Translations under genes and position numbers: made by a program
Part shown: positions 1-9,294 of the stretch, piece by piece
How the letters are laid out: each line of letters opens with the position of its first letter
Numbering within the stretch: the first letter of the stretch is position 1
Origin: Trichocoleus desertorum NBK24
GTDB taxonomy: Bacteria; Cyanobacteriota; Cyanobacteriia; FACHB-46
NCBI RefSeq assembly: GCF_030409055.1
Contig: NZ_CP116619.1
Span: 3,511,628 to 3,575,627, forward strand
DNA: 64,000 nt
Direction: 5' to 3'
The notes under the pieces: generated by a model
Seen by the model: the letters and a program-made list of their open reading frames with translations, nothing else
Database searches by the model: none
Told to the model about the DNA's origin: nothing

Positions 1-1
1 G

Positions 2-1048
2 CGGCCAGAAACATTGCAGCAGTTGTTGCAAACGCATCAGCAACACCAGAACGCTGCAACAATTTTGACGGCTCAACTGCCTAATCCTAAAGGGTATGGG
101 CGGGTCTTCTGCGATAGCCAAAACGTTGTGAAGCAAATTGTGGAAGACCGAGACTGCACCCCTGCCCAGAAGCAAAATCATCGAATTAATGCGGGAGTCT
201 ACTGTTTTCGCTGGCCTGATTTGGAGCGGGTACTCCCCCAGCTAAAAGCAAACAATGATCAACAAGAGTACTACCTCACAGACACGGTCAACTTCTTAGA
301 GCCAGTCATGTCGGTGGACGTAGAAGACTATCAAGAAATTCTGGGCATTAACGACCGTAAGCAATTGGCGGGTGCCTATGAGATTTTGCAGACTAGGGTA
401 AAAGATGACTGGATGGATGCAGGCGTTACTCTAGTAGACCCAGACAGCATCACGATCGATGAAACCGTACAGATTGAACCGGATGTGGTGATTGAACCCC
501 AAACCCACTTACGCGGTAAAACCACGATTCGTGCGGGCGCTCGTATTGGTCCTGGTAGCTTGATTGAGAATAGTGAAATTGGTGAAAAAGTCACCGTTCT
601 TTATTCTGTTGTTACGGACAGTACGGTGAAGTCTGCGGCTCGGATTGGTCCCTATGCTCATCTTCGGGGCCATGTAGAGGTAGGTTCTGGCTGCCGCATT
701 GGTAACTTTGTCGAGATCAAGAGCAGTACGTTAGGCGATCGCACTAATGTGGCTCACCTGTCTTACCTCGGTAACGCAACTCTAGGTGAGCGAGTGAATA
801 TCGGGGCAGGCACCATTACCGCCAACTACGATGGGGTGAACAAGCATCCGACCGTGATTGGCGATCGCACTAAAACAGGTTCCAATAGCGTACTGGTAGC
901 TCCCGTCACCTTAGGGGCAGATGTCACTGTGGCAGCAGGTTCCGTCGTGACCAAAGATGTCTCCGATGATTCTCTGGTGATTGCTCGTGCCCGTCAGGTG
1001 ACCAGAGCAGGCTGGCGCATGAAACCGCAAGCTGGAAGTGAGGAGTGA
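2..1048 (+). CDS. glmU: Bifunctional GlmU, 3' part (UDP-GlcNAc pyrophosphorylase / GlcN-1-P acetyltransferase)
   Basis: Truncated at the left edge of the window; the open frame runs in from base 2 with no start codon visible. GlmU acetylates glucosamine-1-phosphate and then uridylates it, giving UDP-GlcNAc for peptidoglycan and outer-membrane glycans in the cytoplasm. The visible part holds the end of the nucleotidyltransferase domain ([10 protein letters not shown], then INDRKQLA) and the whole C-terminal left-handed beta-helix of hexapeptide repeats. The conserved acetyltransferase stretch with [13 protein letters not shown] followed by [11 protein letters not shown] is intact. The extreme C-terminus ends in a short basic tail, as in the family. 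The stop lies 43 bases before the end of the convergent small gene. Identification is secure; only the missing N-terminus is unknown. Confidence 0.96.
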   Translation, partial: RPETLQQLLQTHQQHQNAATILTAQLPNPKGYGRVFCDSQNVVKQIVEDRDCTPAQKQNHRINAGVYCFRWPDLERVLPQLKANNDQQEYYLTDTVNFLEPVMSVDVEDYQEILGINDRKQLAGAYEILQTRVKDDWMDAGVTLVDPDSITIDETVQIEPDVVIEPQTHLRGKTTIRAGARIGPGSLIENSEIGEKVTVLYSVVTDSTVKSAARIGPYAHLRGHVEVGSGCRIGNFVEIKSSTLGDRTNVAHLSYLGNATLGERVNIGAGTITANYDGVNKHPTVIGDRTKTGSNSVLVAPVTLGADVTVAAGSVVTKDVSDDSLVIARARQVTRAGWRMKPQAGSEE

Positions 1049-1091
1049 GAGTTATACTTTATCTCTCAACTTTCCTCCTATCCCTTACGCT

Positions 1092-1391
1092 CTAAGCCGC
1101 ACAGCTCTGAAAAATTAACTGATGCCAAACTTGTTTGAGCACTCTAGCAATTAAGATTCGTTCTTCAATTGAGCAGTGGAACTGGTCAAGTAAAGGCGCA
1201 ACTTGACGTGCTTCCTCACTTGAGATGCCGTAACGAAGTAGCTCTTGCTCGTAGGCTTGGTCTTTCATCTCTTTAACTGGATCTCGTCCCTGAGCCAAAA
1301 GCTCTAGGTATTCCTCATCGGACATACCCAAGTCAATGATTTGCGGTTGATTGTTTGGTGAATGGTGCAGCACAGTTTGGCTCTTCAGCAT
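1092..1391 (-). CDS. Hypothetical 99-residue protein
   Basis: I do not recognise a family. The 99-residue product has an acidic central stretch (DLGMSDEEYLELL) and a predicted helical second half rich in E, L and R, with no signal peptide or membrane segment. It lies downstream of nadE on the same strand, 115 bases away, with a perfect 20-bp inverted repeat filling the gap. I considered an antitoxin-like role because of size and charge, but there is no partner toxin ORF next to it. The start ATG at 1391 is the only good one. It is a plausible real gene from its compact open frame and codon use, but function is unknown. Confidence 0.6.
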   Translation of the reverse strand: MLKSQTVLHHSPNNQPQIIDLGMSDEEYLELLAQGRDPVKEMKDQAYEQELLRYGISSEEARQVAPLLDQFHCSIEERILIARVLKQVWHQLIFQSCAA

Positions 1392-1414
1392 TGCGTAAGG
1401 TAACTCTAAGCACC

Positions 1415-1462
1415 CAGGCTACTTAATTGAGCAGGTTAGTCACTGCTCAATTAAGTAGCCTG
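1415..1462. repeat. Perfect 20-bp inverted repeat with 8-nt loop
   Basis: The left arm CAGGCTACTTAATTGAGCAG (1415-1434) pairs base for base with the right arm at 1443-1462, leaving the loop GTTAGTCA. It lies between the nadE stop and the start of the 99-residue gene, both on the minus strand. No T-run follows on either strand, so it is not a textbook terminator. It could be an operator dyad, an mRNA-processing hairpin or a small palindromic repeat element. Confidence 0.9.
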
Positions 1463-1506
1463 ATAAATTGCTTCCATTCAGAGTGCCCGTTTAAGCCCTA
1501 TAGTGC

Positions 1507-3264
1507 TCAGATCTCAGACCTTAGGGGAGTACTAGCTGCAATCCAACGGCTAGCAATAGGCATACGCCATCCCGTACCAAAGGCGCGATCGGTAATTTTG
1601 ATGCCTGGAGGCGCTTGACGGCGCTTGAACTCAGACCGTGTGACCATTTTGACGACGCGATCGACCACGGCAGCATCATGCCCCGAAGCCACGATCGCAT
1701 CCGGGGGTTGGTGCTCATGAATAAAGCGATCGAGAATATCGTCGAGTATGTCGTAGGGTGGCAAAGAATCTTGGTCTACCTGTCCGGGCTTGAGTTCAGC
1801 ACTAGGAGGCTTGGTGAGGACGTGAGTAGGGACAACCTCAGCTTGGGGATTTTGAATTTTGGATTTTAGATTGGAGAACTGATGGGAGCCGCACGGGGAG
1901 TTGAGCCACTCACAAAGGGCATAAACGCAGGTTTTGGGTACATCGGCGATCGCGGCTAAGCCACCGTTCATGTCACCGTAGAGGGTGCAGTAGCCTACCG
2001 CCATCTCAGATTTGTTGCCCGTCGAGAGCAGCAAGTGACCAAACTTATTCGCGATCGCCATCAACAAGTTGCCCCGAATCCGGGATTGAATATTTTCTTC
2101 AGCGATTCCAGGAGCAGTGCCTGTAAATAAGTCGGTTAGAACTTGGTCGTAGTCCTGCATCAAGTTACCGATGGGCAGGGTATGAGTCTTGATCCCCAAG
2201 TTGTTGGCTAAATCCAGGGCATCGGTGATCGAGTGGTCGGAACTGTGGGGAGAGGGCATCAGCACGCCCAGGACATTTTCTGGTCCCAAAGCTTCGGCGG
2301 CGATCGCGGCTACCAAGGAGGAGTCAATGCCACCACTCATGCCCAGCACCACTTGAGAAAAGCCACACTTGCGGGCATAGTCCTGAACCCCTAGAACTAG
2401 AGCCGACCAAATTTCTGCGGTTTCGGAGCTTGGGTTAGAGGCGAGCGCCGCCGTAGGTGAATTCAGCGCTCTTAAATCCTGTTGTTTGGAGTCGTATTCC
2501 AGTAGCACCAAGTCAGTAGCAAAGGCTTTCGCTTGAGCAATCAGCTCTCCTTGCCGATTCAGCCCGAAGCTGTTGCCATCAAATATCAAGTCATCATTGC
2601 CGCCCACTTGATTGGCGTAAATAATTGGCTGCTGATAGCGAGTGGCACTATGGCGCAACATAGCAATGCGGGTTTGCTGCTTGCCAACGCTGTAAGGAGA
2701 AGCGGAAAGGTTGATGGTGAAGGCGACGCCTGCTTTAGCTAAGTCAGCGATCGGGTTGGTGGTGTAACTGCGCTTGCCCCAAAATTCCTCATCGTTCCAG
2801 AGGTCTTCGCAGATGGTGACGCCGACAGGCACAGAGTCGAGCTGAAAGTGATTGATTTGGCGACCTGGCGCGAAGTAGCGATCTTCGTCAAAGACATCGT
2901 AAGTAGGCAAGAGCCGCTTGTGAAAAATCTGCTGTACCTGTTGCCGCTCTAGAAGGGCAGTGCTGTTAAATAACGGTTTGCCGCCTTCTTCCAGCGATCG
3001 CTCATTTAACTCCACCGTTCCGACTAAAGCCGCTAGTCCGGCAGGTAAGTCCTGGGCCAACTGCTGCAATACTCGCTGCATCGCTTCAATAAAGCTGGGA
3101 TCGAGCAGCAGGTCGCGGGGTGGATAGCCGCACAAAGAGAGTTCTGGAGTCAGGAGTAAACGCGCCCCTTGAGCCGCTGCTTGTTGGGCTGCTGCCAGAA
3201 TTCGCTGAGCGTTCCCAGTCAAATCGCCAATGGTGGGATTAAGTTGAGCGATCGCAATTTTCAT
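1507..3264 (-). CDS. nadE: Glutamine-dependent NAD+ synthetase
   Basis: Catalyses the last step of NAD biosynthesis: amidation of deamido-NAD with ATP, using ammonia released from glutamine. The N-terminal nitrilase-type glutaminase domain (about 1-260) shows the expected triad E41, K116 and C152 (in ICEDLW). The C-terminal synthetase domain begins around residue 285, with the ATP-pyrophosphatase motif SGGIDSS at 310-316 and the downstream STGNKSE and KPPSAELKPGQ motifs. The 585 residues are slightly longer than usual because of roughly 18-20 extra residues after CEWLN (about 455-475). That insert contains a heptanucleotide repeat translated in frame. Start ATG at 3264 matches the family N-terminus (MKIAIAQLNPTIGD). 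Assignment is secure. Confidence 0.96.
   Translation of the reverse strand: MKIAIAQLNPTIGDLTGNAQRILAAAQQAAAQGARLLLTPELSLCGYPPRDLLLDPSFIEAMQRVLQQLAQDLPAGLAALVGTVELNERSLEEGGKPLFNSTALLERQQVQQIFHKRLLPTYDVFDEDRYFAPGRQINHFQLDSVPVGVTICEDLWNDEEFWGKRSYTTNPIADLAKAGVAFTINLSASPYSVGKQQTRIAMLRHSATRYQQPIIYANQVGGNDDLIFDGNSFGLNRQGELIAQAKAFATDLVLLEYDSKQQDLRALNSPTAALASNPSSETAEIWSALVLGVQDYARKCGFSQVVLGMSGGIDSSLVAAIAAEALGPENVLGVLMPSPHSSDHSITDALDLANNLGIKTHTLPIGNLMQDYDQVLTDLFTGTAPGIAEENIQSRIRGNLLMAIANKFGHLLLSTGNKSEMAVGYCTLYGDMNGGLAAIADVPKTCVYALCEWLNSPCGSHQFSNLKSKIQNPQAEVVPTHVLTKPPSAELKPGQVDQDSLPPYDILDDILDRFIHEHQPPDAIVASGHDAAVVDRVVKMVTRSEFKRRQAPPGIKITDRAFGTGWRMPIASRWIAASTPLRSEI
1849..1872. repeat. Heptanucleotide short tandem repeat inside nadE
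   Basis: Three consecutive heptamers read ATTTTGA, ATTTTGG, ATTTTAG, then a partial ATT. On the minus strand they are translated as NLKSKIQN (residues 465-472 of NadE). This A/T-rich heptamer type is common between genes in filamentous cyanobacteria; here it sits within an open frame without breaking it. Confidence 0.85.
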
Positions 3265-3433
3265 CTACAGCTTGCTTAAATCTTTTGAGGCTTGGCTGTT
3301 TTCAGTTTAAAGGAGTTGTCAGATTAGTTCTGGTTTAGGTAAGCCGAATCGAGGTGTTGCCCAACCTCGACCCATCCACGCTACAGTTTTAATGGATTTG
3401 GTTTGGCTTGGCTTGTGTCTGAAGCAATAGGCA

Positions 3434-3922
3434 ATGGAACTTAATCGTTTACTCTACGAGAAATCAGTCCCTGACAAAGGCCATTTGATTATTCCATTTG
3501 TCTTTGGCATGGCAGACACAACCTATATTTACTCCTACAGGCTTTTAGCAGAGGCAGGGCATAAAAGTGAGTGGCATCAAGCCGAAAATCCAGCGCAGAT
3601 GTACTCTAGCTCCCTGAAGGAAATTATCTGTATTGCTCAGGAGCATTTAGCCCAAAACTCTTTCTGTGAGAGCAGCGCAGAGAGTTTCAAGCACCGATAT
3701 ACCTACTGTCATAACTTGATTGTTGTCTCAGAAATGGCAGGTAAATATTTCTACGATCACTATCCCCCTAGCCAACTCACTAACATCGCTGCCCCCAAAA
3801 TCTTTGGGAGTGAAGCTGAGTGTATCAACTGGGTACAGCAAGGTTTAGATCACTCTCGCGCTAGCTCCAAAACAGAAAGCCGAACAGAAACTGTAGAGCC
3901 CGGTTTGTTGCCGCCCGACTAA
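3434..3922 (+). CDS. Hypothetical cytoplasmic protein, 162 residues
   Basis: Not recognised. The protein begins MELNRLLYEKSV and has a compact, probably globular body with several aromatic residues and cysteines, then a low-complexity Ser/Thr/Glu-rich tail from about residue 140. There is no signal peptide or membrane helix. It lies between the divergently placed nadE promoter region and the 3' end of priA, so it is probably monocistronic. The start ATG at 3434 has no strong ribosome-binding site, only AGG a few bases upstream. The open frame length and normal codon use support a real gene. Confidence 0.7.
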   Translation: MELNRLLYEKSVPDKGHLIIPFVFGMADTTYIYSYRLLAEAGHKSEWHQAENPAQMYSSSLKEIICIAQEHLAQNSFCESSAESFKHRYTYCHNLIVVSEMAGKYFYDHYPPSQLTNIAAPKIFGSEAECINWVQQGLDHSRASSKTESRTETVEPGLLPPD

Positions 3923-3952
3923 TGTTTTGATTGTGTTTTGGTTGCGCTGAAT

Positions 3953-6481
3953 CTAAAGCAAGTTTAATGGATCGACATCGACGGTCATGCTGACGTTGGG
4001 TGGGCAGAGCGATCGCAGCTCATTCCAGTCGGGCAGTTCCACCGCTTGATCCAGCGGTAACTTGAGAAGAACTTGCCAACGATACCGCCGCGCGACTCGC
4101 AAGATACTGGCGGGAGCGGGACCCAACAATTCGTAGCCTGACTCCGCTTGTTGAGGCACCAGCACAGCGGCAATGCGTTTAGCAGTTTTCTGCACTGCTA
4201 ACGGATCAGGACTACTAAACTTCAGCAGCACGAGGCGATTGTGGGGTGGGAACCGCAGGGTTTGGCGTTGCAGTAACTCAGCGGCTACAAACGGCTCATA
4301 CTCGTGCCGTTGCACCGCTTCCACCACAAAATGTTCCGGCGAGTAAGTTTGAATAATCACTTGTCCCGGTTCATCCCCCCGCCCCGCTCGGCCTGCGACT
4401 TGAGTCAGCGTTTGAAAGGCCCGCTCACTAGCGCGGAAATCTGGCAGATGAAGCAACCCATCGGCTGCGATCACCCCAACCAGCGTCACTTGCGGCAGAT
4501 CAATTCCCTTGGTGAGCATCTGCGTACCCACCAACAAATCTGCGTCGCCTTGAGCAAACTGCGTTAATAAAGCTCGGTGCGATCCTTTGGTGCGGGTGGT
4601 ATCGCTATCAAACCGGAGGCAGCGCAAATCGGGCAGATGCTTCGCTAGTTCCTGGGTGACTCGTTGGGTGCCACTGCCAAAGAACTTTAGGTAAGGGGAG
4701 CCACACTCTGGGCATTGGGGCGGATGCAGAGTCGTGTGGTTGCAGTAATGACAACGCAGTAACTGAGTTGCCTCAGCATGAGTGTGATGGTAGGACAAGG
4801 AAACATCACAGTTGGGGCAATCTACCACGTAGCCGCAACTACGACAGGAAACAAAAGTGCTGTGTCCCCGGCGATGAATAAACAGAATGCCCTGCTGGCC
4901 TCGTTCTTGCAGCCGTTCTAGAGCCACCTGCAAAGCCCGACTGAAGATAGTGCGGTTCCCCTGCTGAAATTCCTGCCGCATATCCACCACTTCGATGGGT
5001 GGCAAAGGCCGCGATCGCACTCGACTAGGTAAAGCCAGATAATGCGATCCAGAGGAGTTAGCCTCTAGGCTGGCCTTGGCACTAACCCAGGTTTCGATCG
5101 CGGGTGTGGCAGAACCGAGAATCAAAGGACAATCGACTAACTCCGCTCGCCATTGCGCCACCGTGCGGGCATGGTAGCAGGGTGCAGGTTGGTCTTGCTT
5201 AAAACTGGAGTCGTGCTCCTCATCCAAAATAATCAGGCCAAGCTGAGGCAACGGCGCAAATACCGCCGATCGCGTCCCAATCACGACTTGTGGGCTACCG
5301 CTGAGCATTTGCCGCCAAGTGTCGTACCGCTCTCCCTCTGAGAGGGCACTGTGATACACACAAACCTTGCTGCCAAACCTAGCGCGAAAGCGATCAGTCA
5401 ATTGTGGGGTTAAGCCAATTTCTGGCACCAGCACCAGCGCTGACTGACCGCGTTGTAGGACGGGTGCGATCGCCTGTAAATATACCTCTGTCTTGCCAGA
5501 ACCCGTCACCCCATGCAACAAAACCTGAGCAAAGCCAGAGAGTGAAGTGATAGCCGCCAGGGCTTGAGCTTGATCGGGCGTGAGTTCTTTGGGTTGGTCA
5601 GGCGCGATCGCGACCCCTGCTTCGGCCCGCAAAATTTCACGCGGCTGAATGACAATGCAACCTTTTTTGGCTAGGGTTTGCACCGTACCCGAACTAGTCC
5701 GACAAAGTTGGAGCAGATCGCTGAGCCACAGATCTCCCCCTTCTCTCCGGAGGGTTTGAATGATTTCTTGTTGGCGTGGGCTCAGGCTTGCTTCTAGTTG
5801 GGTCGTAGCGACTAAAGTCACGGCTTGGCGTAGCTTGGGCTGCACTGCACTGGGAGGTTCCAAGTAGCTCTCTACCAAACCTTGTTTCAGCAGTTCTCTA
5901 AGTCCGCGAGCGGCCCCCGGAATCTTTTGTTGTAAGTACTGCCAAGTGTAACTACCTTGTTTTTGGGCTTGGAGCCTGCTTAAAACTTGTTGGGCAACTG
6001 GGCTTAATTCACTGAGATCAATTGGATCTAAACCTTTCAGCTCGATCAGGCGCACTCGTCGTTGCGATCGCCCCAACAAACCGGGGGGAAGTGCTACCCG
6101 AATCACCGCCATCAGGGAGGTGCAGTAGTATTCAGCCACTTGATTGAGCAAGGTCCAATAGGTAGCGGGAAAGAACCCAGTGCTGACGACCTCTTCTATC
6201 TCTCTAACCTGCGTCAGAGGTAAGTCTGGGGGAAGCTGAGCTAAAAGGTGAATTGCGATCGCTCCCACCTGCTGCGCCCCGAATGGCACCGTCAAGACAT
6301 CCCCTGGCTGTACCGTTAACCCAGGCGGCAAAGCATAGGTAAACAGCCCTTGGGCTCCAGGGCAATCTACTAAAACCTCCACCCAAGACTGTGTAGTAGG
6401 GCCACAAGAGTAGCTAATTCCAGACTCAGCCAATACTGGAGTCGCAAGACCAAGACCGGAATCAGACATACCAAAACGCAT
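3953..6481 (-). CDS. priA: Primosomal protein N' (replication restart helicase PriA)
   Basis: PriA recognises stalled forks and reloads the replicative helicase. The 842-residue product has an N-terminal 3'-end-binding region, then a superfamily 2 helicase core with Walker A GVTGSGKT at 324-331 and the DEEH box at 420-423. The zinc-binding insert carries eight cysteines in pairs (546/549, 555/558, 577/580, 590/593), enough for the two zinc sites of the family. The motif QMLTKGIDLPQVTLVG and the QVAGRAGRG motif VI are intact. Start ATG at 6481 gives about 30 residues before the conserved WVEVLVD; a later in-frame ATG (residue 5) is possible. Monocistronic by context. Confidence 0.97.
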   Translation of the reverse strand: MRFGMSDSGLGLATPVLAESGISYSCGPTTQSWVEVLVDCPGAQGLFTYALPPGLTVQPGDVLTVPFGAQQVGAIAIHLLAQLPPDLPLTQVREIEEVVSTGFFPATYWTLLNQVAEYYCTSLMAVIRVALPPGLLGRSQRRVRLIELKGLDPIDLSELSPVAQQVLSRLQAQKQGSYTWQYLQQKIPGAARGLRELLKQGLVESYLEPPSAVQPKLRQAVTLVATTQLEASLSPRQQEIIQTLRREGGDLWLSDLLQLCRTSSGTVQTLAKKGCIVIQPREILRAEAGVAIAPDQPKELTPDQAQALAAITSLSGFAQVLLHGVTGSGKTEVYLQAIAPVLQRGQSALVLVPEIGLTPQLTDRFRARFGSKVCVYHSALSEGERYDTWRQMLSGSPQVVIGTRSAVFAPLPQLGLIILDEEHDSSFKQDQPAPCYHARTVAQWRAELVDCPLILGSATPAIETWVSAKASLEANSSGSHYLALPSRVRSRPLPPIEVVDMRQEFQQGNRTIFSRALQVALERLQERGQQGILFIHRRGHSTFVSCRSCGYVVDCPNCDVSLSYHHTHAEATQLLRCHYCNHTTLHPPQCPECGSPYLKFFGSGTQRVTQELAKHLPDLRCLRFDSDTTRTKGSHRALLTQFAQGDADLLVGTQMLTKGIDLPQVTLVGVIAADGLLHLPDFRASERAFQTLTQVAGRAGRGDEPGQVIIQTYSPEHFVVEAVQRHEYEPFVAAELLQRQTLRFPPHNRLVLLKFSSPDPLAVQKTAKRIAAVLVPQQAESGYELLGPAPASILRVARRYRWQVLLKLPLDQAVELPDWNELRSLCPPNVSMTVDVDPLNLL

Positions 6482-7228
6482 CCAATGCTTAAAAACTTGA
6501 GGCGACCGTCAATTGGCCTTCCTCATTTTCGCCTAACTTGACCCGATCCAGAAATTCAGGGTGTTGAAGTTTCGTTTAAATTATCTTAAAAGAGCAAAAT
6601 AGCAAGTTTTGCCCTAAAAACGGCAAGTCTAATTGCTGAGTTCGTATTAACCAGCCTCCACATAAAATTAATATTAAATAAGAAAAATTTTTAACTGTTC
6701 AGACTTCAATCTAAGGGGCAGAGGGCATTTCTCCCCAACGGTAGAGAAGGATGTTTTTGTCAATATGAGATCCTATTGTTAAAGAAAAGTTGATCAATCC
6801 AACTTTAAAACTAAAAAAGTTAAATGATTCTATTGCACCTACTGGGAGATTCTTTTAAGTGCTAGTACTTTTTCTAACTAGTTACTACGGATATGAGCAC
6901 CTTTCTTGACAGAATGAGTTGCTTGAAGTGGTTGTGAGATAAGGGTGTAGGTCGATTCCCCCGTCGGCTTCAGAAGACCCAGGTTGACTTTTTAACACTC
7001 GCACTTGGGAAGCAGGCGCTAAAAAATAGTTTTTAGCCAGCTTTGTTCTCAAAGTATCTAATATTTCCGCTGGAGCAACTTACCCTCTGGTGATTTACGT
7101 AACCTATTTCAAAACCGGAATCAAATATCACTTATATGGTTGTCCTTGGATTCAGTCTGAGTGAATGAAGCGCTTTAGCCGCCTAAAAAGCTTAAATCTT
7201 AGCCCCCAAAAGAATACTGCTAAGCCAA
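6482..7228. other. Gene-free gap between priA and the sigma factor gene
   Basis: About 750 A/T-rich bases separating two divergent genes. No open frame worth calling and no tRNA or known structured RNA was recognised. It must hold the priA promoter and the promoter and 5' leader of the sigma gene. A string at 6943-6976 resembles the T-arm and 3' end of a tRNA but lacks the rest. The gap is long enough for an unrecognised small RNA or a long regulated leader. Confidence 0.5.
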
Positions 7229-8479
7229 GTGCCACCTTGTTATATGTATCCACCCAATAGCCTCTCTAACACAGACACCCAGTTAGATTTTGATATGCGC
7301 TTTTCTGAGTTTGACCCTAGCAATACCTTACAAATCGGAACAGAACCTGACTTCGTAAGTGTTACAACTTTTGAGGAGTCTCACCTAGCGGAAGGCGAAG
7401 CAGAGCCAAATGCTGCCGAACTAGCCACCCCTGATGCACTGGACTTGGGAGACACTAACCTCTTAGAGTTAGACGACCCAGACGCCACAGTCCAAATCGC
7501 TACTAGACTTTCGGGTTATAACAAAACTGTTTCGGATGATGCGGTCGGTGCCTTCTTCAAGGAGATGGCGCGCTACCCCCTACTCAAGGCAAACGAAGAA
7601 ATTGAGTTGGCGCGTCGAGTGCAGTATCTAGTCGAAATTGATGAACTGCATGAGCGTTTGAAAGGCGAATTAGGTCGGAATCCAACCAAAGCGGACTTAG
7701 CAGCAGCTCTTGAATTAACCGAGCGACAGCTAGAACACCGTCTTTATCAGAGTCGAGTCGCCAAACGCAAGATGATCCGCTCCAACTTGCGCCTAGTGGT
7801 TTCGATCGCCAAACGATACTTGAACCGGGGCGTGCCTTTCCTGGATTTGATTCAAGAAGGGGCTTTGGGTCTTAACCGCGCCACTGAGAAGTTTGATCCC
7901 GACAAAGGCTACAAGTTTTCTACTTACGCTTACTGGTGGATTCGCCAGGGGATTACTCGGACGATTGCCAATGATGCCCGGACGATTCGTCTGCCGGTGC
8001 ATGTGGTGGAAAAGCTGAATAAGCTGAAAAAAGTCCACCGCGATCTAAAGCGAGAACTAGGTCGTAACCCTAGCGAGGAAGAAGTAGCAGAAGCTCTGGA
8101 AGTTTCGCCTAGACAGTTACGTGAACTGCAACAGGTGCGTCGGCGATCGCTCTCCCTCAACCACCGCGTCGGTAAAGGGGAAGACACTGAGCTGATGGAT
8201 TTGCTGGAAGATGGCAACACCCAATCACCAGAAGCTCAAATCAGCGAAGTGATGATGAGCCAAGATATCTGGGAAGTGTTGGCTGATGTGCTGACCCAGC
8301 GAGAGAAGGATATTATCTCTCTACGCTACGGCTTGGCGACTGGAGAACCTTGCACCTTGGAAGAAGTGGGCGGGTTGTTTAACCTCTCGCGGGAACGGGT
8401 GCGCCAGATTCAAAGTAAAGCCATGCGAAAACTGCGCCGTCCCCAAGTAGCGGCTCGGTTGAAAGGCTGGTTGAAATAA
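7229..8479 (+). CDS. sigC: Group 2 sigma-70 family RNA polymerase sigma factor, SigC-like
   Basis: The first ~95 residues are acidic and non-conserved. Region 1.2 (DDAVGAFFKEMARYPLL) follows, then region 2 with the core-binding and -10-melting segments (RSNLRLVVSIAKRYLNRG, FSTYAYWWIRQGI), region 3, and region 4 ending with the helix-turn-helix (CTLEEVGGLFNLSRERVRQI). It lacks the long N-terminal part and the region 2-4 wording of the principal SigA. The KEMARYPLLKANEEIELARR stretch is what I associate with cyanobacterial SigC, so the subtype is inferred from memory. Start: GTG at 7229 or ATG at 7244; neither has a clear ribosome-binding site. It follows a long leader, suggesting regulated expression. 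Confidence 0.9.
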   Translation: MPPCYMYPPNSLSNTDTQLDFDMRFSEFDPSNTLQIGTEPDFVSVTTFEESHLAEGEAEPNAAELATPDALDLGDTNLLELDDPDATVQIATRLSGYNKTVSDDAVGAFFKEMARYPLLKANEEIELARRVQYLVEIDELHERLKGELGRNPTKADLAAALELTERQLEHRLYQSRVAKRKMIRSNLRLVVSIAKRYLNRGVPFLDLIQEGALGLNRATEKFDPDKGYKFSTYAYWWIRQGITRTIANDARTIRLPVHVVEKLNKLKKVHRDLKRELGRNPSEEEVAEALEVSPRQLRELQQVRRRSLSLNHRVGKGEDTELMDLLEDGNTQSPEAQISEVMMSQDIWEVLADVLTQREKDIISLRYGLATGEPCTLEEVGGLFNLSRERVRQIQSKAMRKLRRPQVAARLKGWLK

Positions 8480-8493
8480 GACCTAACCCCTAG

Positions 8494-8537
8494 CCCCTTC
8501 CCTGCCTAGCTTGCTTCCCCGTAGGGGTGGGAAGGGG
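8494..8537. terminator. C/G-rich hairpin after the sigma gene (dispersed repeat type)
   Basis: CCCCTTCCC (8494-8502) pairs with GGGAAGGGG (8529-8537). Inside, CCCC (8517-8520) pairs with GGGG (8524-8527). It starts about 15 bases after the sigma factor stop and has the wording of a dispersed cyanobacterial repeat (CTAACCCCTAGCCCC...). It probably serves as the 3' end of the transcript, although no long T-run follows. Confidence 0.6.
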
Positions 8538-8633
8538 AACAAGAATAAGATTCAACTAGCTACGGTAGGCTAAAGCGAGGGCTTTTTAGTACTGGCTAAT
8601 TTGCCCTTGAGCTGTCTACCGTTTTGAATCTTT

Positions 8634-9152
8634 ATGACCCTGTCTGCTTCTTCCTGTGTGGTGCGTCCTGCGATCGCCGCTGATGTCCCCACGATTTTTG
8701 CCTTGATTCAAGCCTTGGCGGAGTACGAAAAGTTGTCGCATGAGGTGGTGGGTAGCCCAGAAGCGCTAGAGTCGCATTTGTTTGGCGACCGCCCTTATGC
8801 CGAAGCGATTGTGGCGGAAGTGACAGGTCAAGGTGTGGGGTTCGCGCTGTTTTTTTACAACTATTCTACCTTTCTGACCCAACCAGGACTCTATCTAGAA
8901 GACTTGTTTGTGCTGCCAGAGTACCGAGGGCAGGGGATCGGCAAAGCACTGCTAACGTACCTAGCTCAGTTGGCAGTTACTCGAAACTGTGGGCGTTTAG
9001 AGTGGAGCGTTTTGGATTGGAATGCTCCGGCGATCGCGTTTTATGAGCGCATGAGAGCCGATGTCTTACCCGATTGGCGCACTTGTCGAGTTACAGGGCA
9101 GTCTTTAGCGAATTTGGCCGCGATCGCTCCTGCTACAACTCAACCCAGTTAG
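8634..9152 (+). CDS. GNAT N-acetyltransferase (diamine/thialysine acetyltransferase-like)
   Basis: Transfers an acetyl group from acetyl-CoA to an amine substrate. The GNAT fold is clear: beta1 VVRPAIAADVPTIF, then LYLEDLFVLPEYRGQGIGKAL, the acetyl-CoA pyrophosphate-binding loop R-G-Q-G-I-G, and the C-terminal WNAPAIAFYER motif. The YLEDLFV and LEWSVLDWN wording matches the spermidine/thialysine acetyltransferase branch rather than ribosomal-protein acetylases; the true substrate cannot be told from sequence. The 172 residues include a short Ala/Thr tail. Start ATG at 8634 is the first in frame. Downstream genes are not obviously related. Confidence 0.88.
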   Translation: MTLSASSCVVRPAIAADVPTIFALIQALAEYEKLSHEVVGSPEALESHLFGDRPYAEAIVAEVTGQGVGFALFFYNYSTFLTQPGLYLEDLFVLPEYRGQGIGKALLTYLAQLAVTRNCGRLEWSVLDWNAPAIAFYERMRADVLPDWRTCRVTGQSLANLAAIAPATTQPS

Positions 9153-9294
9153 GCCCAAAATTTTGGGGACATACCAATGCAGGTACCAAGGGAATTGTTA
9201 AAAAGGATACGGTTTTTCTTGCTCTGAGCCATCCTATCCTGTAGAAATTTCTTTTAGATAGAATAGTAAACCCAAAGCTTGGAGACACAACCCT

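Noticed and set aside
1092-1391. Antitoxin of a toxin-antitoxin pair
   Set aside because: No partner toxin frame lies next to it on the same strand and no known antitoxin fold is recognisable.
6943-6976. tRNA-like T-arm string (GGTCGATTCCCC... ending GGCTTCA)
   Set aside because: The T-stem does not close, no anticodon arm or matching 5' acceptor strand is found upstream. At best a remnant.
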